Of a DNA stretch of 64,000 bases, positions 34,788-43,888 are shown in pieces. The notes under the pieces are model-generated. The model was given only the letters and a program-made list of their open reading frames with translations. It was not told where the DNA came from and ran no database searches. The DNA is from Planctomycetaceae bacterium. GTDB lineage: Bacteria; Planctomycetota; Planctomycetia; Planctomycetales; Planctomycetaceae. The stretch lies in NCBI GenBank assembly GCA_020426325.1, contig JAGQQG010000020.1, positions 1 to 64,000 of the forward strand, given 5' to 3'. How positions within the stretch are numbered: the stretch's first letter is position 1; every line of letters starts with the position of its first letter. The position numbers were made by a program, and so were the translations under genes.

Positions 34788-35702
34788 ATGAACAGCGACC
34801 GATCAGATCGCCTTCCGAAGCCGGACTGGGTTCGCAAGGGGCGAGGGATCGGACCGAGTGTCCGGTGGACGTTTAATACGGATGCTCCGCTGACCGGATT
34901 GCGGCTCGCGCGGGAAACGGGCGAAGTGCTCGTCTCCGATGAAACGGGCGGGATCTACCGGATTGATCGACGCGGCGAATACTCTGCGGTCAATCGTCTG
35001 CGTGAACCAATCCGGGAGATCGCGTGGAGTGACGACGGGCAAACGGCAATCACGCTGGTCGGCGAATCCGAGATTCATCTGTTCGATCGAAATCTCAAAG
35101 AGCAATGGAAGCTCGAACTGCCCGTGCAATGCCTGCAGATCGCCATCGACCCGTACGGTCGGTACTTCGTCGTGAGTCTGATCGATTCGGGAAATCTCAT
35201 CTTTGACGTTCACAAGCGTCGAATCGCGGGCTTCGAGACAATCCGTCCACTCAAGCATCTCTGTTTTGTCACATCGGAGTCGCTCCTCATCGGGGCAGCC
35301 GAGCATGGGTTGATCTGTTGTCACGCACTCGATGGCGATCAGATCTGGCAGGAGAAGCTTTGGTCGAATGTGGGCGAGATGGTCACGACGGGCGATGGTG
35401 ATTTGATCTACATCGCCGGCTTCACACATGGAGTGCAAACGTTTGACGGCGAGGGAGATCCGATTGGCTCTTACATCGTTGAGGGGACCGTGAATCGTCT
35501 GGCTGCGAGTTACGACCCGAATCGGCTCTTGGCGTCGACGATTGAACGTCACCTTTACTGGCTGGATGCGGATGGTGAGTTGCTGTGGTCCACGACCACT
35601 CCGGAAGATGTCAGCCGGTTGGCATGCGACGCCTTCGGTGAATGGGCCGTCTGCGGTTTTGCGAACGGGCAACTCATCTGTCTTGATTGGAGTCGCGGTT
35701 AA
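34788..35702 (+). CDS. Beta-propeller protein, PQQ/WD40-like, unknown role
   Basis: The product is 304 residues starting 22 bp after the S41 protease stop, so it is probably cotranscribed with it. Repeated units of about 40 residues, each with patterns such as ETGEVLVSDETGGIYRIDRRG, DGQTAITLVGESEIHLFD and LDGDQIWQEKLWSNVGEMV, indicate a six- or seven-bladed propeller. There is no signal peptide, so the product is likely cytoplasmic. No catalytic residues are recognisable. A role as a protein-interaction scaffold, perhaps for the following kinase, is possible but rests on position only. Confidence 0.7.
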   Translation: MNSDRSDRLPKPDWVRKGRGIGPSVRWTFNTDAPLTGLRLARETGEVLVSDETGGIYRIDRRGEYSAVNRLREPIREIAWSDDGQTAITLVGESEIHLFDRNLKEQWKLELPVQCLQIAIDPYGRYFVVSLIDSGNLIFDVHKRRIAGFETIRPLKHLCFVTSESLLIGAAEHGLICCHALDGDQIWQEKLWSNVGEMVTTGDGDLIYIAGFTHGVQTFDGEGDPIGSYIVEGTVNRLAASYDPNRLLASTIERHLYWLDADGELLWSTTTPEDVSRLACDAFGEWAVCGFANGQLICLDWSRG

Positions 35703-35747
35703 GACAAGCTTGAACAGATCGGCAGCAGCGAATGTGTCGGGATAATC

Positions 35748-35776
35748 TTGGAATCCAGACTAAACGAGGCTACAAT
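35748..35776 (+). promoter_or_regulatory. Candidate promoter for the FHA-tailed kinase
   Basis: TTGGAA (35748-35753), a 17-bp spacer and TACAAT (35771-35776). The predicted leader of about 165 nt contains the hairpin at 35829-35853. Confidence 0.45.
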
Positions 35777-35828
35777 TCACCCTGCGAATAACGAGTGATG
35801 GCTTTGACCAAGTTCTTCAGTTGAGATC

Positions 35829-35853
35829 TCGATGAGAGGATTTCTCTCATCGA
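35829..35853 (+). other. Perfect 10-bp hairpin in the leader of the kinase gene
   Basis: TCGATGAGAG (35829-35838) and CTCTCATCGA (35844-35853) are exact reverse complements with a GATTT loop. It sits between the candidate promoter and the start codon, 95 bp before ATG 35949. The downstream sequence is only weakly T-rich, so it could be an attenuator, an RNA stability element or an operator. Confidence 0.5.
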
Positions 35854-35948
35854 TCACTTTGTTGTTTCCGACACAGATGTCATCACTTTGAAATCTCGGC
35901 GTCGTATCTCAAGTGGATGTTGGCGTCGACTGAGGGCCCGATTCATCG

Positions 35949-37673
35949 ATGACAGTTGCCGTCTCCGAGCTATTGAATGCCATTGATCGCAGTGGCGTCG
36001 TCGATCCTGAAGCCTTAGCGATCGCTCTGGAGACTTTCCCCAGCGGTGACGATGCGGATTCGGAATCGCTGGCGAAACATCTCATCAGACATCAGGTGCT
36101 CACACGTTATCAAGCCCGCGAACTGCTTCAGGGGCGATTTCGTCGTCTGCAGATGGAGCACTTTATCATTCGCGACATCCTGGGTGTCGGAGGAATGGGG
36201 ACCGTGTTTCGGGCCTATGACTCGCGACGCGACGAGGAGGTCGCACTGAAGGTGCTTTCCGAACGATTCAAGCATGATGCGGGCATGCGGGCGCGTTTCC
36301 GTCTGGAGGCGCGAGCCGGTCTGCGTCTGCAGCATCCGCACATCGTCAAAACCTACGAACTGGGTGTGACCGATGATGTATTCGGACAGGTTGACTATGC
36401 GACGATGGAGCCGTTTCCAGGAATCGCGTTACACGAACTGGTCGGGATCATTGGCAAACTTCCGGTTGGTATTGCGTGCGACATTATTAGTCAGACCGCC
36501 GAGGCGCTGGGATTTGTCCATCAGCAGGGACTGGTTCACCGCGACGTGAAGCCCGACAACGTGCTGATCGACAACTCCGGAATGGTCAAGGTGATTGACT
36601 TCGGACTGGCCCTGCTCAACGAAGCAGCCCGTGAGGAAGAGTTCTCGCTGGCCATGATCTTCGGGCATGACTGTCTGGGGACTCCTGACTACATCCCTCC
36701 GGAACAGGCAGTGGACAGTTTTTCGGCTGATGCCCGCTCTGATGTCTACGGGCTGGGATGTACATTTTTCGTGGCCCTGACAGGCAAACGGCCCTTCACC
36801 GGGGCCTCGCCCAAACAGATCATTGATGCCCACAAGACGGCTCCTGTGCCGAACTCTCAGGACCTTGTCAAAGAGCTTCCCGATGAGCTGGCGGACATCG
36901 TACAACGGATGATGGCCAAGGCACCCGACGAGCGATTTGCATCCATGAGTGAGGTGCAGGAGGTGCTGGCTCCGTTTGCGAGTCGACAGCCGATCCGGTT
37001 TGATTTCGAGAAGTTGACGCGGATTCGCATGCAATCGGCGATCCGGACCGGACGTTTGAGTATGCGTCGCATGTCGACCGTCGCGAGGCTATCCAGTGCT
37101 GCAAGACTCAGTTCGTCGACGACACGCGGGACCGACCCTGATCGATCAACCCAGGCACCGACCATCTCACCGGCCACTCCTCCGGGCAAGGGACATCCTT
37201 CGGCGACATCAGCTCGAGAATCCGTCTCAGCCTCATCCGAAGCTGAGCAACTGCTTTCGAGTCTTGCAGTCTCGGATTCGCAAGCAGCGAGGACCGGGGC
37301 AGCGGTCAGACTGCCAGACGGAAATCTCTTTCAACTCTCCAAAGCCAGTCTGGTCATCGGGCGCGGTCAGGAGGCGGACTTGACTCTTGATCGCATGCGG
37401 CTGTCGTCGAGACATTGCCGTCTGTTCTTCGACGGAAACCTGTGGCAAATCGTGGACCTCGACAGCAAGAACGGGGTCAAGGTCAACGGCGAGCGGATCG
37501 TTGACTCCAAACTCTTCCACGGTGATCGGATCACTCTCGCAGATGATGCCACACTTCAGTTGGTCTGGTCACGTGGACCTCGGAAAACGAGGCAATGGGT
37601 GAAGTGGGGTCTGATCGGGCTGGGAGTCATCGTCCTCGCCTTTGCAGTCATTTGGGCCGTCAACTCACGGTGA
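35949..37673 (+). CDS. Ser/Thr protein kinase with FHA domain and C-terminal membrane anchor
   Basis: The product is 574 residues. Residues 1-72 repeat the helical module of the kinase at 6269-9040 (compare HLIRHQVLTRYQARELLQG). The kinase domain has GVGGMGTVF (79-87), K101, HRDVKPDN (197-204) and DFG (217-219). A low-complexity Ser/Thr/Pro linker (360-430) leads to an FHA domain (about 441-530) with VIGRGQEADL, SSRHCRL and SKNGVKVNG. A single membrane helix (541-560) ends the protein, so kinase and FHA are both cytoplasmic. The linker Thr residues are plausible autophosphorylation sites for the adjacent FHA domain. Confidence 0.94.
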   Translation: MTVAVSELLNAIDRSGVVDPEALAIALETFPSGDDADSESLAKHLIRHQVLTRYQARELLQGRFRRLQMEHFIIRDILGVGGMGTVFRAYDSRRDEEVALKVLSERFKHDAGMRARFRLEARAGLRLQHPHIVKTYELGVTDDVFGQVDYATMEPFPGIALHELVGIIGKLPVGIACDIISQTAEALGFVHQQGLVHRDVKPDNVLIDNSGMVKVIDFGLALLNEAAREEEFSLAMIFGHDCLGTPDYIPPEQAVDSFSADARSDVYGLGCTFFVALTGKRPFTGASPKQIIDAHKTAPVPNSQDLVKELPDELADIVQRMMAKAPDERFASMSEVQEVLAPFASRQPIRFDFEKLTRIRMQSAIRTGRLSMRRMSTVARLSSAARLSSSTTRGTDPDRSTQAPTISPATPPGKGHPSATSARESVSASSEAEQLLSSLAVSDSQAARTGAAVRLPDGNLFQLSKASLVIGRGQEADLTLDRMRLSSRHCRLFFDGNLWQIVDLDSKNGVKVNGERIVDSKLFHGDRITLADDATLQLVWSRGPRKTRQWVKWGLIGLGVIVLAFAVIWAVNSR

Positions 37674-37716
37674 CCTGCGTTGCAGAGCGGCAGCAACTAA
37701 TCTCGTGTGCTGTGGA

Positions 37717-39012
37717 TCAATGCTCGTCGGATGCGGACACGAGTGTTTCGTCAACTTCGATGCGGACTTGAATGACCCGTCGCTGGTCCGCTTCGAGAAC
37801 GGTGATTCGAATCGGCCCCCAGGTGAGAGATTCGTTCTTATTGGGGACGTGTCCCAGTTGAGAGAAGACGAATCCCCCGATCGTGTCGAAGTCATCATTT
37901 TCTGGCAGCCCAAAGCCGAATTGTTCGTTGAGGTCGTCCACATGCACACGTGCATCGACAATCGTCGTACGGTCATCGATCTGCTGAATCGGTTCATCTT
38001 CCGCCTGATCGAACTCGTCGACGATTTCACCAACGATTTCCTCCAGAATATCTTCCAGAGTGACGAGACCGACCACACCGCCGTATTCATCCAGCGCGAT
38101 GCAGATATGAAAACGCTCGCGCTTCATCCGCTCAAGGAGGAGATCGATGCCCGTTGTCTCCGGGACGTATAACGGTTCTCGGATAATGTCGGAGAGAGTG
38201 GCCGTGACGTTGTCGGAGACGAGATACCTGAGCAAGTCTTTCGCGTAGAGGATGCCGACGATGTCGTCCGTCGAATCACCGATCACCGGAACACGGGAAT
38301 GCCCCGCTTCGAGCAGGAGTTGGCGTGCCTGATCAAGTGAGACATCTTTCTGAATGCACAACATCTCTGTCCGGGGAGTCATGACCGCGCGGACATCTTC
38401 CTCCTGCAACTCCATCACGCGCTGAATCATGTGACTCGCACGTGTTTCCAGAAGTCCTTCGCGGTGTCCTTCGTCGACGACACTCTGGATTTCTTCGTGA
38501 ATGGACGTTGCGTTCTCGGGCACCGGGTCTTGCCGGCCGGCCATGCGATGGACGAGTGTGTCGATGGCATTGGTGGCGATCACGATCGGGTGCATCAGTC
38601 GGGCGACTCCATACAGGAGCGGCCACGATGCATAGAGGATTGATTCGCTTGCCACACGGGACAGCGACCACGGGATCGCTACGAATGCCAGAATGGCCCC
38701 TAGAGAGAGTCCTGCAGCAAGGAGGAGCCAGTCGGAACTCTCGTTGGTGGGGGGGCCGATGACCAGAATCAGAGCAATGAGGCCAATAACCAGGCTGGTC
38801 AGCTGGACGCTCTCCCATGCGGTCAGGACCCGGATGTCCTCCTTGAGGATGACACCGAAGCGCGTTTCGTTCTCCTTCTTGCGGCAGAGTTCGGCAAGCC
38901 GACCGCGAGAGAACATCCGCAGGCTGTAGGTAACGAGGGTCGCTCCAAAGGCGACGGTGAAGAACAGGCCCGCGAGAACGCTGAGTACTTTCGGAGACAA
39001 CGGAGTTACCAA
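37717..39012 (-). CDS. CNNM/CorC-type membrane protein with paired CBS domains
   Basis: The frame starts with TTG 39012 and gives 431 residues; no in-frame ATG lies before the first membrane helix. The DUF21-like part has helices near 8-28, 65-85 and 90-115. Then come IQSVVDEGHREGLLE and the paired CBS domains starting EDVRAVMTPRTEMLCI and LSDIIREPLYVPETT. The C-terminal CorC/HlyC domain includes DEYGGVVGLVTLEDILEEIVGEI and DTIGGFVFSQLGHVP. Family members are implicated in Mg2+/Co2+ efflux, with nucleotide or metal binding by the CBS pair. It is the last gene of the phoH-pgpH-ybeY-corC run, a gene order conserved across many bacteria. Confidence 0.92.
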   Translation of the reverse strand: MVTPLSPKVLSVLAGLFFTVAFGATLVTYSLRMFSRGRLAELCRKKENETRFGVILKEDIRVLTAWESVQLTSLVIGLIALILVIGPPTNESSDWLLLAAGLSLGAILAFVAIPWSLSRVASESILYASWPLLYGVARLMHPIVIATNAIDTLVHRMAGRQDPVPENATSIHEEIQSVVDEGHREGLLETRASHMIQRVMELQEEDVRAVMTPRTEMLCIQKDVSLDQARQLLLEAGHSRVPVIGDSTDDIVGILYAKDLLRYLVSDNVTATLSDIIREPLYVPETTGIDLLLERMKRERFHICIALDEYGGVVGLVTLEDILEEIVGEIVDEFDQAEDEPIQQIDDRTTIVDARVHVDDLNEQFGFGLPENDDFDTIGGFVFSQLGHVPNKNESLTWGPIRITVLEADQRRVIQVRIEVDETLVSASDEH

Positions 39013-39054
39013 TCAGAGAAAAAGTCAGAGCCCATCCGGGCACCGGCATCTGGG

Positions 39055-39567
39055 TTAATAGTGTGGTTCGATTCCGAACTTTTGCAAGTGAGAACGCTCC
39101 TGTACACGCATCGTCTCCCGGTCCGCATTCGTCTGGTCGTCATATCCGCACAGGTGCAGCAGGCCATGCACGAAATACAGGGCCAGTTCATCCTCCGGAG
39201 AACAGCCGTAGTCAAGGGCAGAGCGTGCTGCTGTTTCACCGCTGATCACCAGTTCGCCGTCAATCCGGCGTATCCCATCTTGGGTGTCCTCTGCCAGGAG
39301 GAAACTGATGACATCGGTTGGATAGTCGTGATTGAGGTACTGGCGATTGATGACGTGAATTTCCGCGTCATCCACGATCGCAAGACTGATGTCCGCGTGG
39401 ACGACTCCCTCGCCTGTCAGAAGTGACTCTGCTATTCGCGAGAGAAAATCCGGGTCAACCTGGACGTGCGTCTGCTCGTCTGCGACGGCCAATTCGATGC
39501 CCTCGATGAGCGGCGGAGCAGAGTCGTGCTCAGCGACAGGGTCAGTGGCGTCGTCGTTCTCGGTCAT
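39055..39567 (-). CDS. ybeY: Endoribonuclease YbeY, with Asp for the third metal His
   Basis: Start ATG 39567 overlaps the upstream stop as ATGA, giving 170 residues. The core has ISLAIVDDAEIHVINRQYLNHDYPTDVISF and the metal site HGLLHLCGYDD. In most YbeY proteins this reads H-G-x-L-H-L-x-G-Y-D-H. Here H134 and H138 are kept, but the third ligand is D144. Asp can bind zinc, so activity is not excluded. The enzyme matures 16S rRNA 3' ends and takes part in ribosome quality control. The 7TM-HD gene upstream and the CorC-like gene downstream (42 bp) are its usual neighbours. Confidence 0.93.
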   Translation of the reverse strand: MTENDDATDPVAEHDSAPPLIEGIELAVADEQTHVQVDPDFLSRIAESLLTGEGVVHADISLAIVDDAEIHVINRQYLNHDYPTDVISFLLAEDTQDGIRRIDGELVISGETAARSALDYGCSPEDELALYFVHGLLHLCGYDDQTNADRETMRVQERSHLQKFGIEPHY

Positions 39568-41897
39568 GCCGTCCGGGCTTCCGGGTACTTGATGCGGCCG
39601 TGATAGATTCCGATGAGCGACTTGACGAGGGATTTTTCCACAGTGGCGATCTCTCGCAGTGTGAGCGAGCACTCGTCGAATTGTCCGTCGAGGAGTCGCT
39701 TCATGGCGAGTTCGTGGACGAGTGTTTCCAATCGCTTAGGCGTGGGGTCGGTGAGTGTGCGGCTGGCACTCTCGCACGCATCGGCGATCATCATCACGCC
39801 AGCCTCTTTTGTCTGCGGCTTGGGACCAGGATAGCGAAACGACGATTCCTCAGCATTGGTCTTGCGGTCCGGACTTTCTCCGGCCTGCTTCGTGGCCTCG
39901 TGGAAAAAGTATTCAACCAACGTCGTGCCGTGATGCTGTTCGATGAAATCGATGAACTGTTGTGGGAGGTTGTACTGTTCTGCCAGATCGACGCCGTCCT
40001 TCACATGGCCAATGATGATGAGCGTGCTCATGGCAGGAGCCAATTGCCGATGTCGGCTCTCGTCACCTGCCTGGACGTTCTCGATGAAGTACTGAGGCTT
40101 CATCATTTTGCCGATGTCATGGAAATAGGCACCGACTCTGACAAGCAGTCCATTCGCGCCGATACTGTCGGCAGCGGCCTCTGCGATGCTGGCGACCGAG
40201 ATCGAGTGGTTGTACGTCCCCGGTGCTCGTTGGACGAGTTCCTGCAGCAACGGGTGCGATGGATCGCTCATCTCCAGCAGGCTGATGTCGGTGATCACGC
40301 CGAAGGTTGATTCAATAAAGGGAAGACTTCCGGCGACAAAATATCCTGCAAACAGACACCACGCAGCCCCTTTCAGGCTTTGCTTGAGCATGGCGAGGTC
40401 CTGGAGAGAGACTCCGGTCCCCTGACTTTCCAGCACGCTGACGCCAACGGAAGTCATCAGATAGGCCAGCCCGGCGATGAAGCCGGACTTGATCAACGTT
40501 GTCCGCGACGAGACATGTGTTAAAGGCAGGACTGCGGTCGCAACGGTCGTCATCAGCACGACAAACTGCGAGAGCTGCATTGTAGTCGCCAGGGTGACGA
40601 TCAGGCACAAAGTAAATCCGGTCAGTGCAGCAAAGACCTGATTGTAGGCGATGGCGAAGACCATTACGGTCGCCACGATCGGAATGACCGAGGCTCGCCA
40701 GGGATCGAACGATAACAGTCTTGCCAACGCGACAGCGACAACGATTGCGGTCAGGTAGACAATGAGCCGTTTGATGTTCTTCACAACATTCGGCTCGTTC
40801 CGATACAGATAGTATCCGTTCAAGGCAGCCAGGGCGGTGAGCAACACAAAGACAACGGCGATCCGCAGTGAGAGGTCGGAAAACGTTGCCTGCTGCTTCA
40901 GCTTCTCATACTCAGCAGTCAGAAGTGCGATGTCGTTGGCATCGAGTACGCTACCCGGTGAGACCAGCGTTCCTCCCTTGGGATAGGGGATTTCTACGTC
41001 CGGGATGCTTGCCCGTGCCGTGGCCCGCCCTTCCTCAGTTGCGAGTTGATCGAAACGAAGTGTTGCCGGGTACTGGTTCAGAATCCAGGTCGTGACGAGT
41101 GGCTTGATCTTGTCGACAGATGGGCTGGATCCCCATTTGACGCTTTTGGGAGCGGACCCTCGCAAAAGATCGGGGAGGTCGACATCAATCAGCAGGACGG
41201 TCTCCCCCGTGGTCGCTGCTGTGGATGCAGCCTCTTTCGTCGGGACGACCTTCAGTCGACTTTCGTAGCTGATCCCCAACTCCGTCCGGGCTCCTTTCGG
41301 AATGATCCCTGACGCTTTCAATGGTTCGATGAGCGTGGACAGGTCGAACACCAGATCGTCGACCTGTTGCTTGGTGGTCTTTTGTCCGAGTTCTGCGACA
41401 GCCGCATTGAGAGCTGCGAAACGTTCTTCCGGCGTTCGGAAGCCTTCCGGTGCGTCAGGTGAAGGGCCGTTCAATCCAAAATCGCGTCGAATTTCCTCAG
41501 GCAGGTCGGCAATGGATTCAGCATTGTCGATCGCGAGTACCGCCGCCTCGAAGTTCGCTGGAAGTGCATCGAGTTTTTCCGGATTGTTCTCGAACACAAA
41601 CGGGGCCGCATCGGCGGCATTCTCGCGAAGCAGGTAGGTTTCCTCATGGTCGACAACCTCGAAGTCAATCGACGCGACGACTCCGTTGGGCACCGACTGC
41701 CCCTCGCGGTAGGGGAAGGGAATCCACCAGCTGGGTACGACCACGAGCATGATCAGGACTGCCAGCAGACACAGTCCGATCCGTCCCAGCAATGAACGAT
41801 CTTTGAGTTTGCCCCACAGAGCATCCCAGCCGGACTCGGGACCACGTACAGAGTGCGTGCGAGAGTGACGTTGCCGCTTTTGGCCGAAGAGAAACAT
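39564..41897 (-). CDS. pgpH: 7TM-HD family membrane phosphodiesterase (PgpH/YqfF-like)
   Basis: The product is 777 residues. A first membrane helix (about 38-58) precedes a large extracytoplasmic region (about 65-335). Seven or more helices follow (about 340-540). The C-terminal HD domain carries HSISVASIAEAAADSIGAN, AYFHDIGKMMKP and IIGHVKDGVDLA, with a later FIEQHHGT. This is the layout of PgpH, which hydrolyses cyclic di-AMP. No diadenylate cyclase lies in the window, so the nucleotide is inferred. The gene is 74 bp after phoH and overlaps ybeY by 4 bp. Confidence 0.92.
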   Translation of the reverse strand: MFLFGQKRQRHSRTHSVRGPESGWDALWGKLKDRSLLGRIGLCLLAVLIMLVVVPSWWIPFPYREGQSVPNGVVASIDFEVVDHEETYLLRENAADAAPFVFENNPEKLDALPANFEAAVLAIDNAESIADLPEEIRRDFGLNGPSPDAPEGFRTPEERFAALNAAVAELGQKTTKQQVDDLVFDLSTLIEPLKASGIIPKGARTELGISYESRLKVVPTKEAASTAATTGETVLLIDVDLPDLLRGSAPKSVKWGSSPSVDKIKPLVTTWILNQYPATLRFDQLATEEGRATARASIPDVEIPYPKGGTLVSPGSVLDANDIALLTAEYEKLKQQATFSDLSLRIAVVFVLLTALAALNGYYLYRNEPNVVKNIKRLIVYLTAIVVAVALARLLSFDPWRASVIPIVATVMVFAIAYNQVFAALTGFTLCLIVTLATTMQLSQFVVLMTTVATAVLPLTHVSSRTTLIKSGFIAGLAYLMTSVGVSVLESQGTGVSLQDLAMLKQSLKGAAWCLFAGYFVAGSLPFIESTFGVITDISLLEMSDPSHPLLQELVQRAPGTYNHSISVASIAEAAADSIGANGLLVRVGAYFHDIGKMMKPQYFIENVQAGDESRHRQLAPAMSTLIIIGHVKDGVDLAEQYNLPQQFIDFIEQHHGTTLVEYFFHEATKQAGESPDRKTNAEESSFRYPGPKPQTKEAGVMMIADACESASRTLTDPTPKRLETLVHELAMKRLLDGQFDECSLTLREIATVEKSLVKSLIGIYHGRIKYPEARTA

Positions 41898-41971
41898 AAG
41901 CCCTCATTGCAGGTTGCGGCTCAGCCGCCCGACGTCTCAGGAAAACATCAATCCGGACGTCCCCTCGTGTG

Positions 41972-42943
41972 CTAACTCCTGCGAGGTGTTTTGGTGGAAG
42001 AGTGACGATGGTTCCCACCCTCGTCGTATGCAGACACAATCTCTCGAACCAGACGATGGCGTACAATATCACGACCGGTCAGCTTCACAACAGCAACCCC
42101 CTCAATCTGGCTCAGCCGACGGATGGCGTCAATGATGCCCGAGGAGACATGACCCGGAAGGTCGATCTGTGTTTCATCGCCGTTCACCACGATGCGGGAG
42201 CCCTCTCCCATCCGGGTGAGGAACATCTTCATCTGGGTGATGGTCGTATTCTGAGCTTCATCGAGAATGATGAACGTGTCGTTGAGTGTTCTCCCGCGCA
42301 TGAACGCCAGAGGGACGATCTCAATCACGTCGTTCTCCATGTATCGCTTGACCTGCTCGAAATCGAGCATGTCGACCAAAGCGTCCAGAAGTGGTCTGAG
42401 ATAGGGGTTCACCTTCGCGAGCATGTCGCCCGGGAGGAAACCCAGTCGTTCGCCCGCCTCGACCGCCGGCCGGACGAGCACGATTTTGCGGACCAGCTCT
42501 TTCCGCAGAGCGTTGAGAGCCATCGCGACAGCGAGGTAGGTCTTTCCACACCCCGCCGGACCGCTGCAAAAAACAAGGTCGTTCTTCCGGATCGCATCGA
42601 CATAAGCGGATTGACCTGCGGTGCGCGCCTTCACCTTTTTGGCTTTGTCAAACAGGTCGATCGGCAGATCACTGGGACCATCGTCGAACAGGCTCTGCTC
42701 GATCGCCCGCACAACCTGAGTTTCCTTAAGTTCGCCCGTTTTCGCGATAATGCCCTGCAGGTCTTCGAGAACGTCGCGACACCGTTCGATCTGATGATCG
42801 GTCCCTTCCAAAAGCAACTCGTCGCCGCGCAGGACGACCTGGGCGCCGATCGCCTCTCGGACACGGCGGAGAAACTGATCTTGTGCCCCAAGCAGGAGTC
42901 GCACCTGTTCGGGATCCTCGATCGTGATTGTCGCCTTGGACAT
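41972..42943 (-). CDS. phoH: PhoH-family ATPase
   Basis: The product is 323 residues. An N-terminal KH-like segment (about 5-75, ITIEDPEQVRLLLGAQDQFL) is followed by the PhoH P-loop FCSGPAGCGKTYLAVAMALNAL, then RPAVEAGERLGFLPGD, Walker B FIILDEAQNTT and the sensor-like RIVVNGDETQIDLPG. PhoH proteins are ATPases linked to RNA metabolism, sometimes with helicase or RNase partners. Placement ahead of the 7TM-HD and ybeY genes supports an RNA-related role. Its 5' gap (42944-43299) separates it from the divergent PSP1 gene. Confidence 0.95.
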   Translation of the reverse strand: MSKATITIEDPEQVRLLLGAQDQFLRRVREAIGAQVVLRGDELLLEGTDHQIERCRDVLEDLQGIIAKTGELKETQVVRAIEQSLFDDGPSDLPIDLFDKAKKVKARTAGQSAYVDAIRKNDLVFCSGPAGCGKTYLAVAMALNALRKELVRKIVLVRPAVEAGERLGFLPGDMLAKVNPYLRPLLDALVDMLDFEQVKRYMENDVIEIVPLAFMRGRTLNDTFIILDEAQNTTITQMKMFLTRMGEGSRIVVNGDETQIDLPGHVSSGIIDAIRRLSQIEGVAVVKLTGRDIVRHRLVREIVSAYDEGGNHRHSSTKTPRRS

Positions 42944-43299
42944 GTGACTGAATGTTCCTGAGTGTCGGAGGAGTGAATCATAGTCGCTTCGGGAGTTCTA
43001 AAATCCCCGAGATGTCGTGCTCACTCTGATGGCAATTTTATGTCCCAACGATCGGATCGCCAAGTCGTTGCTGAGTTCTTGGCCGATAACATGTGACGAT
43101 TAAGGGGGATACGCCGACAGGGAGAGTGTCGGAGGTGCTGATTCTTGAGCGATCATGATTTGAATCCTCAGAATCCTACTCTTATCCCGAAACCGAGCCC
43201 GATTGTCGGTTTGCGTCCCTGTTCGCTACGATTCACTGGCTGAGGCGGCCAATCCATCACCATGGACACGAAAACTGAGTTAAGTCCGGAGAGACCAGC
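42944..43299. other. Divergent intergenic region between phoH and the PSP1 gene
   Basis: This 356-bp region should hold the promoters of both the four-gene minus-strand run and the long plus-strand run. I see no gene and no hexamer pair good enough to call. GGAGAG at 43288-43293 serves the GTG start at 43300. Confidence 0.5.
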
Positions 43300-43830
43300 G
43301 TGCCAACTGAAATCCTCGTGCGATATGGGACAATCCCTGAAGTGGCAAGGTTCGATGCTGCTGAGATTGCGCCCATCCAACGGGGGGAGATGGTCCTCGT
43401 CAACACTCACCGGGGAACGCAGTTGGGGGAAGTTCTCGATCCGGTTCGTACATCTCTGCGAGATCCAACATTTGGTACACCCGTGGTTCAAGAGACTGCC
43501 GAGTCACTCCCGAAAGTGATCCGACGCGCTGTTGAAGACGATCTGACAGCCTCTCGCGCATTGCGTGTTGAAGCTGAGCAGGAATTCGGCGATTGGCAGC
43601 AACGAATCATCGATTGGAACCTTGAGCTGGAACTCATCGATCTGGAGTGGACGTTCGACCGCAAGAAGCTGATCCTATATGTTCTTAACGAACGAGGACC
43701 CGACTGCACGAAGCTCGCACTCCAGGCAGCTGCCGCCGGGTTAGGGATCATTGAAGTTCAACCGGTGAACGCGGACGGGCTGGTGACAGTTCCAGCATCC
43801 GGAGGGTGCAGTTCTTGTGGCGCTCATTGA
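43300..43830 (+). CDS. PSP1-domain protein (YaaT-like)
   Basis: GTG 43300 follows GGAGAG by 6 bp and gives 176 residues. The sequence has the PSP1 pattern: an N-terminal strand region with VRYGTIPEVARFD and GEMVLVNTHRGTQLGEV, a long helix (about 70-100), then LELELIDLEWTFDRKKLILYVLNE. The tail SGGCSSCGAH contains a Cys pair followed by a His. The Bacillus homologue YaaT associates with RNase Y and RicA/RicF. No such partners lie here, so the function is inferred weakly. It begins the long run of plus-strand genes. Confidence 0.85.
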   Translation: MPTEILVRYGTIPEVARFDAAEIAPIQRGEMVLVNTHRGTQLGEVLDPVRTSLRDPTFGTPVVQETAESLPKVIRRAVEDDLTASRALRVEAEQEFGDWQQRIIDWNLELELIDLEWTFDRKKLILYVLNERGPDCTKLALQAAAAGLGIIEVQPVNADGLVTVPASGGCSSCGAH

Positions 43831-43888
43831 TCATTGAAGGTCAGACAACGACCCAATTTTGCTCCAGAGACAAAGTGAAAAGAGTCTG

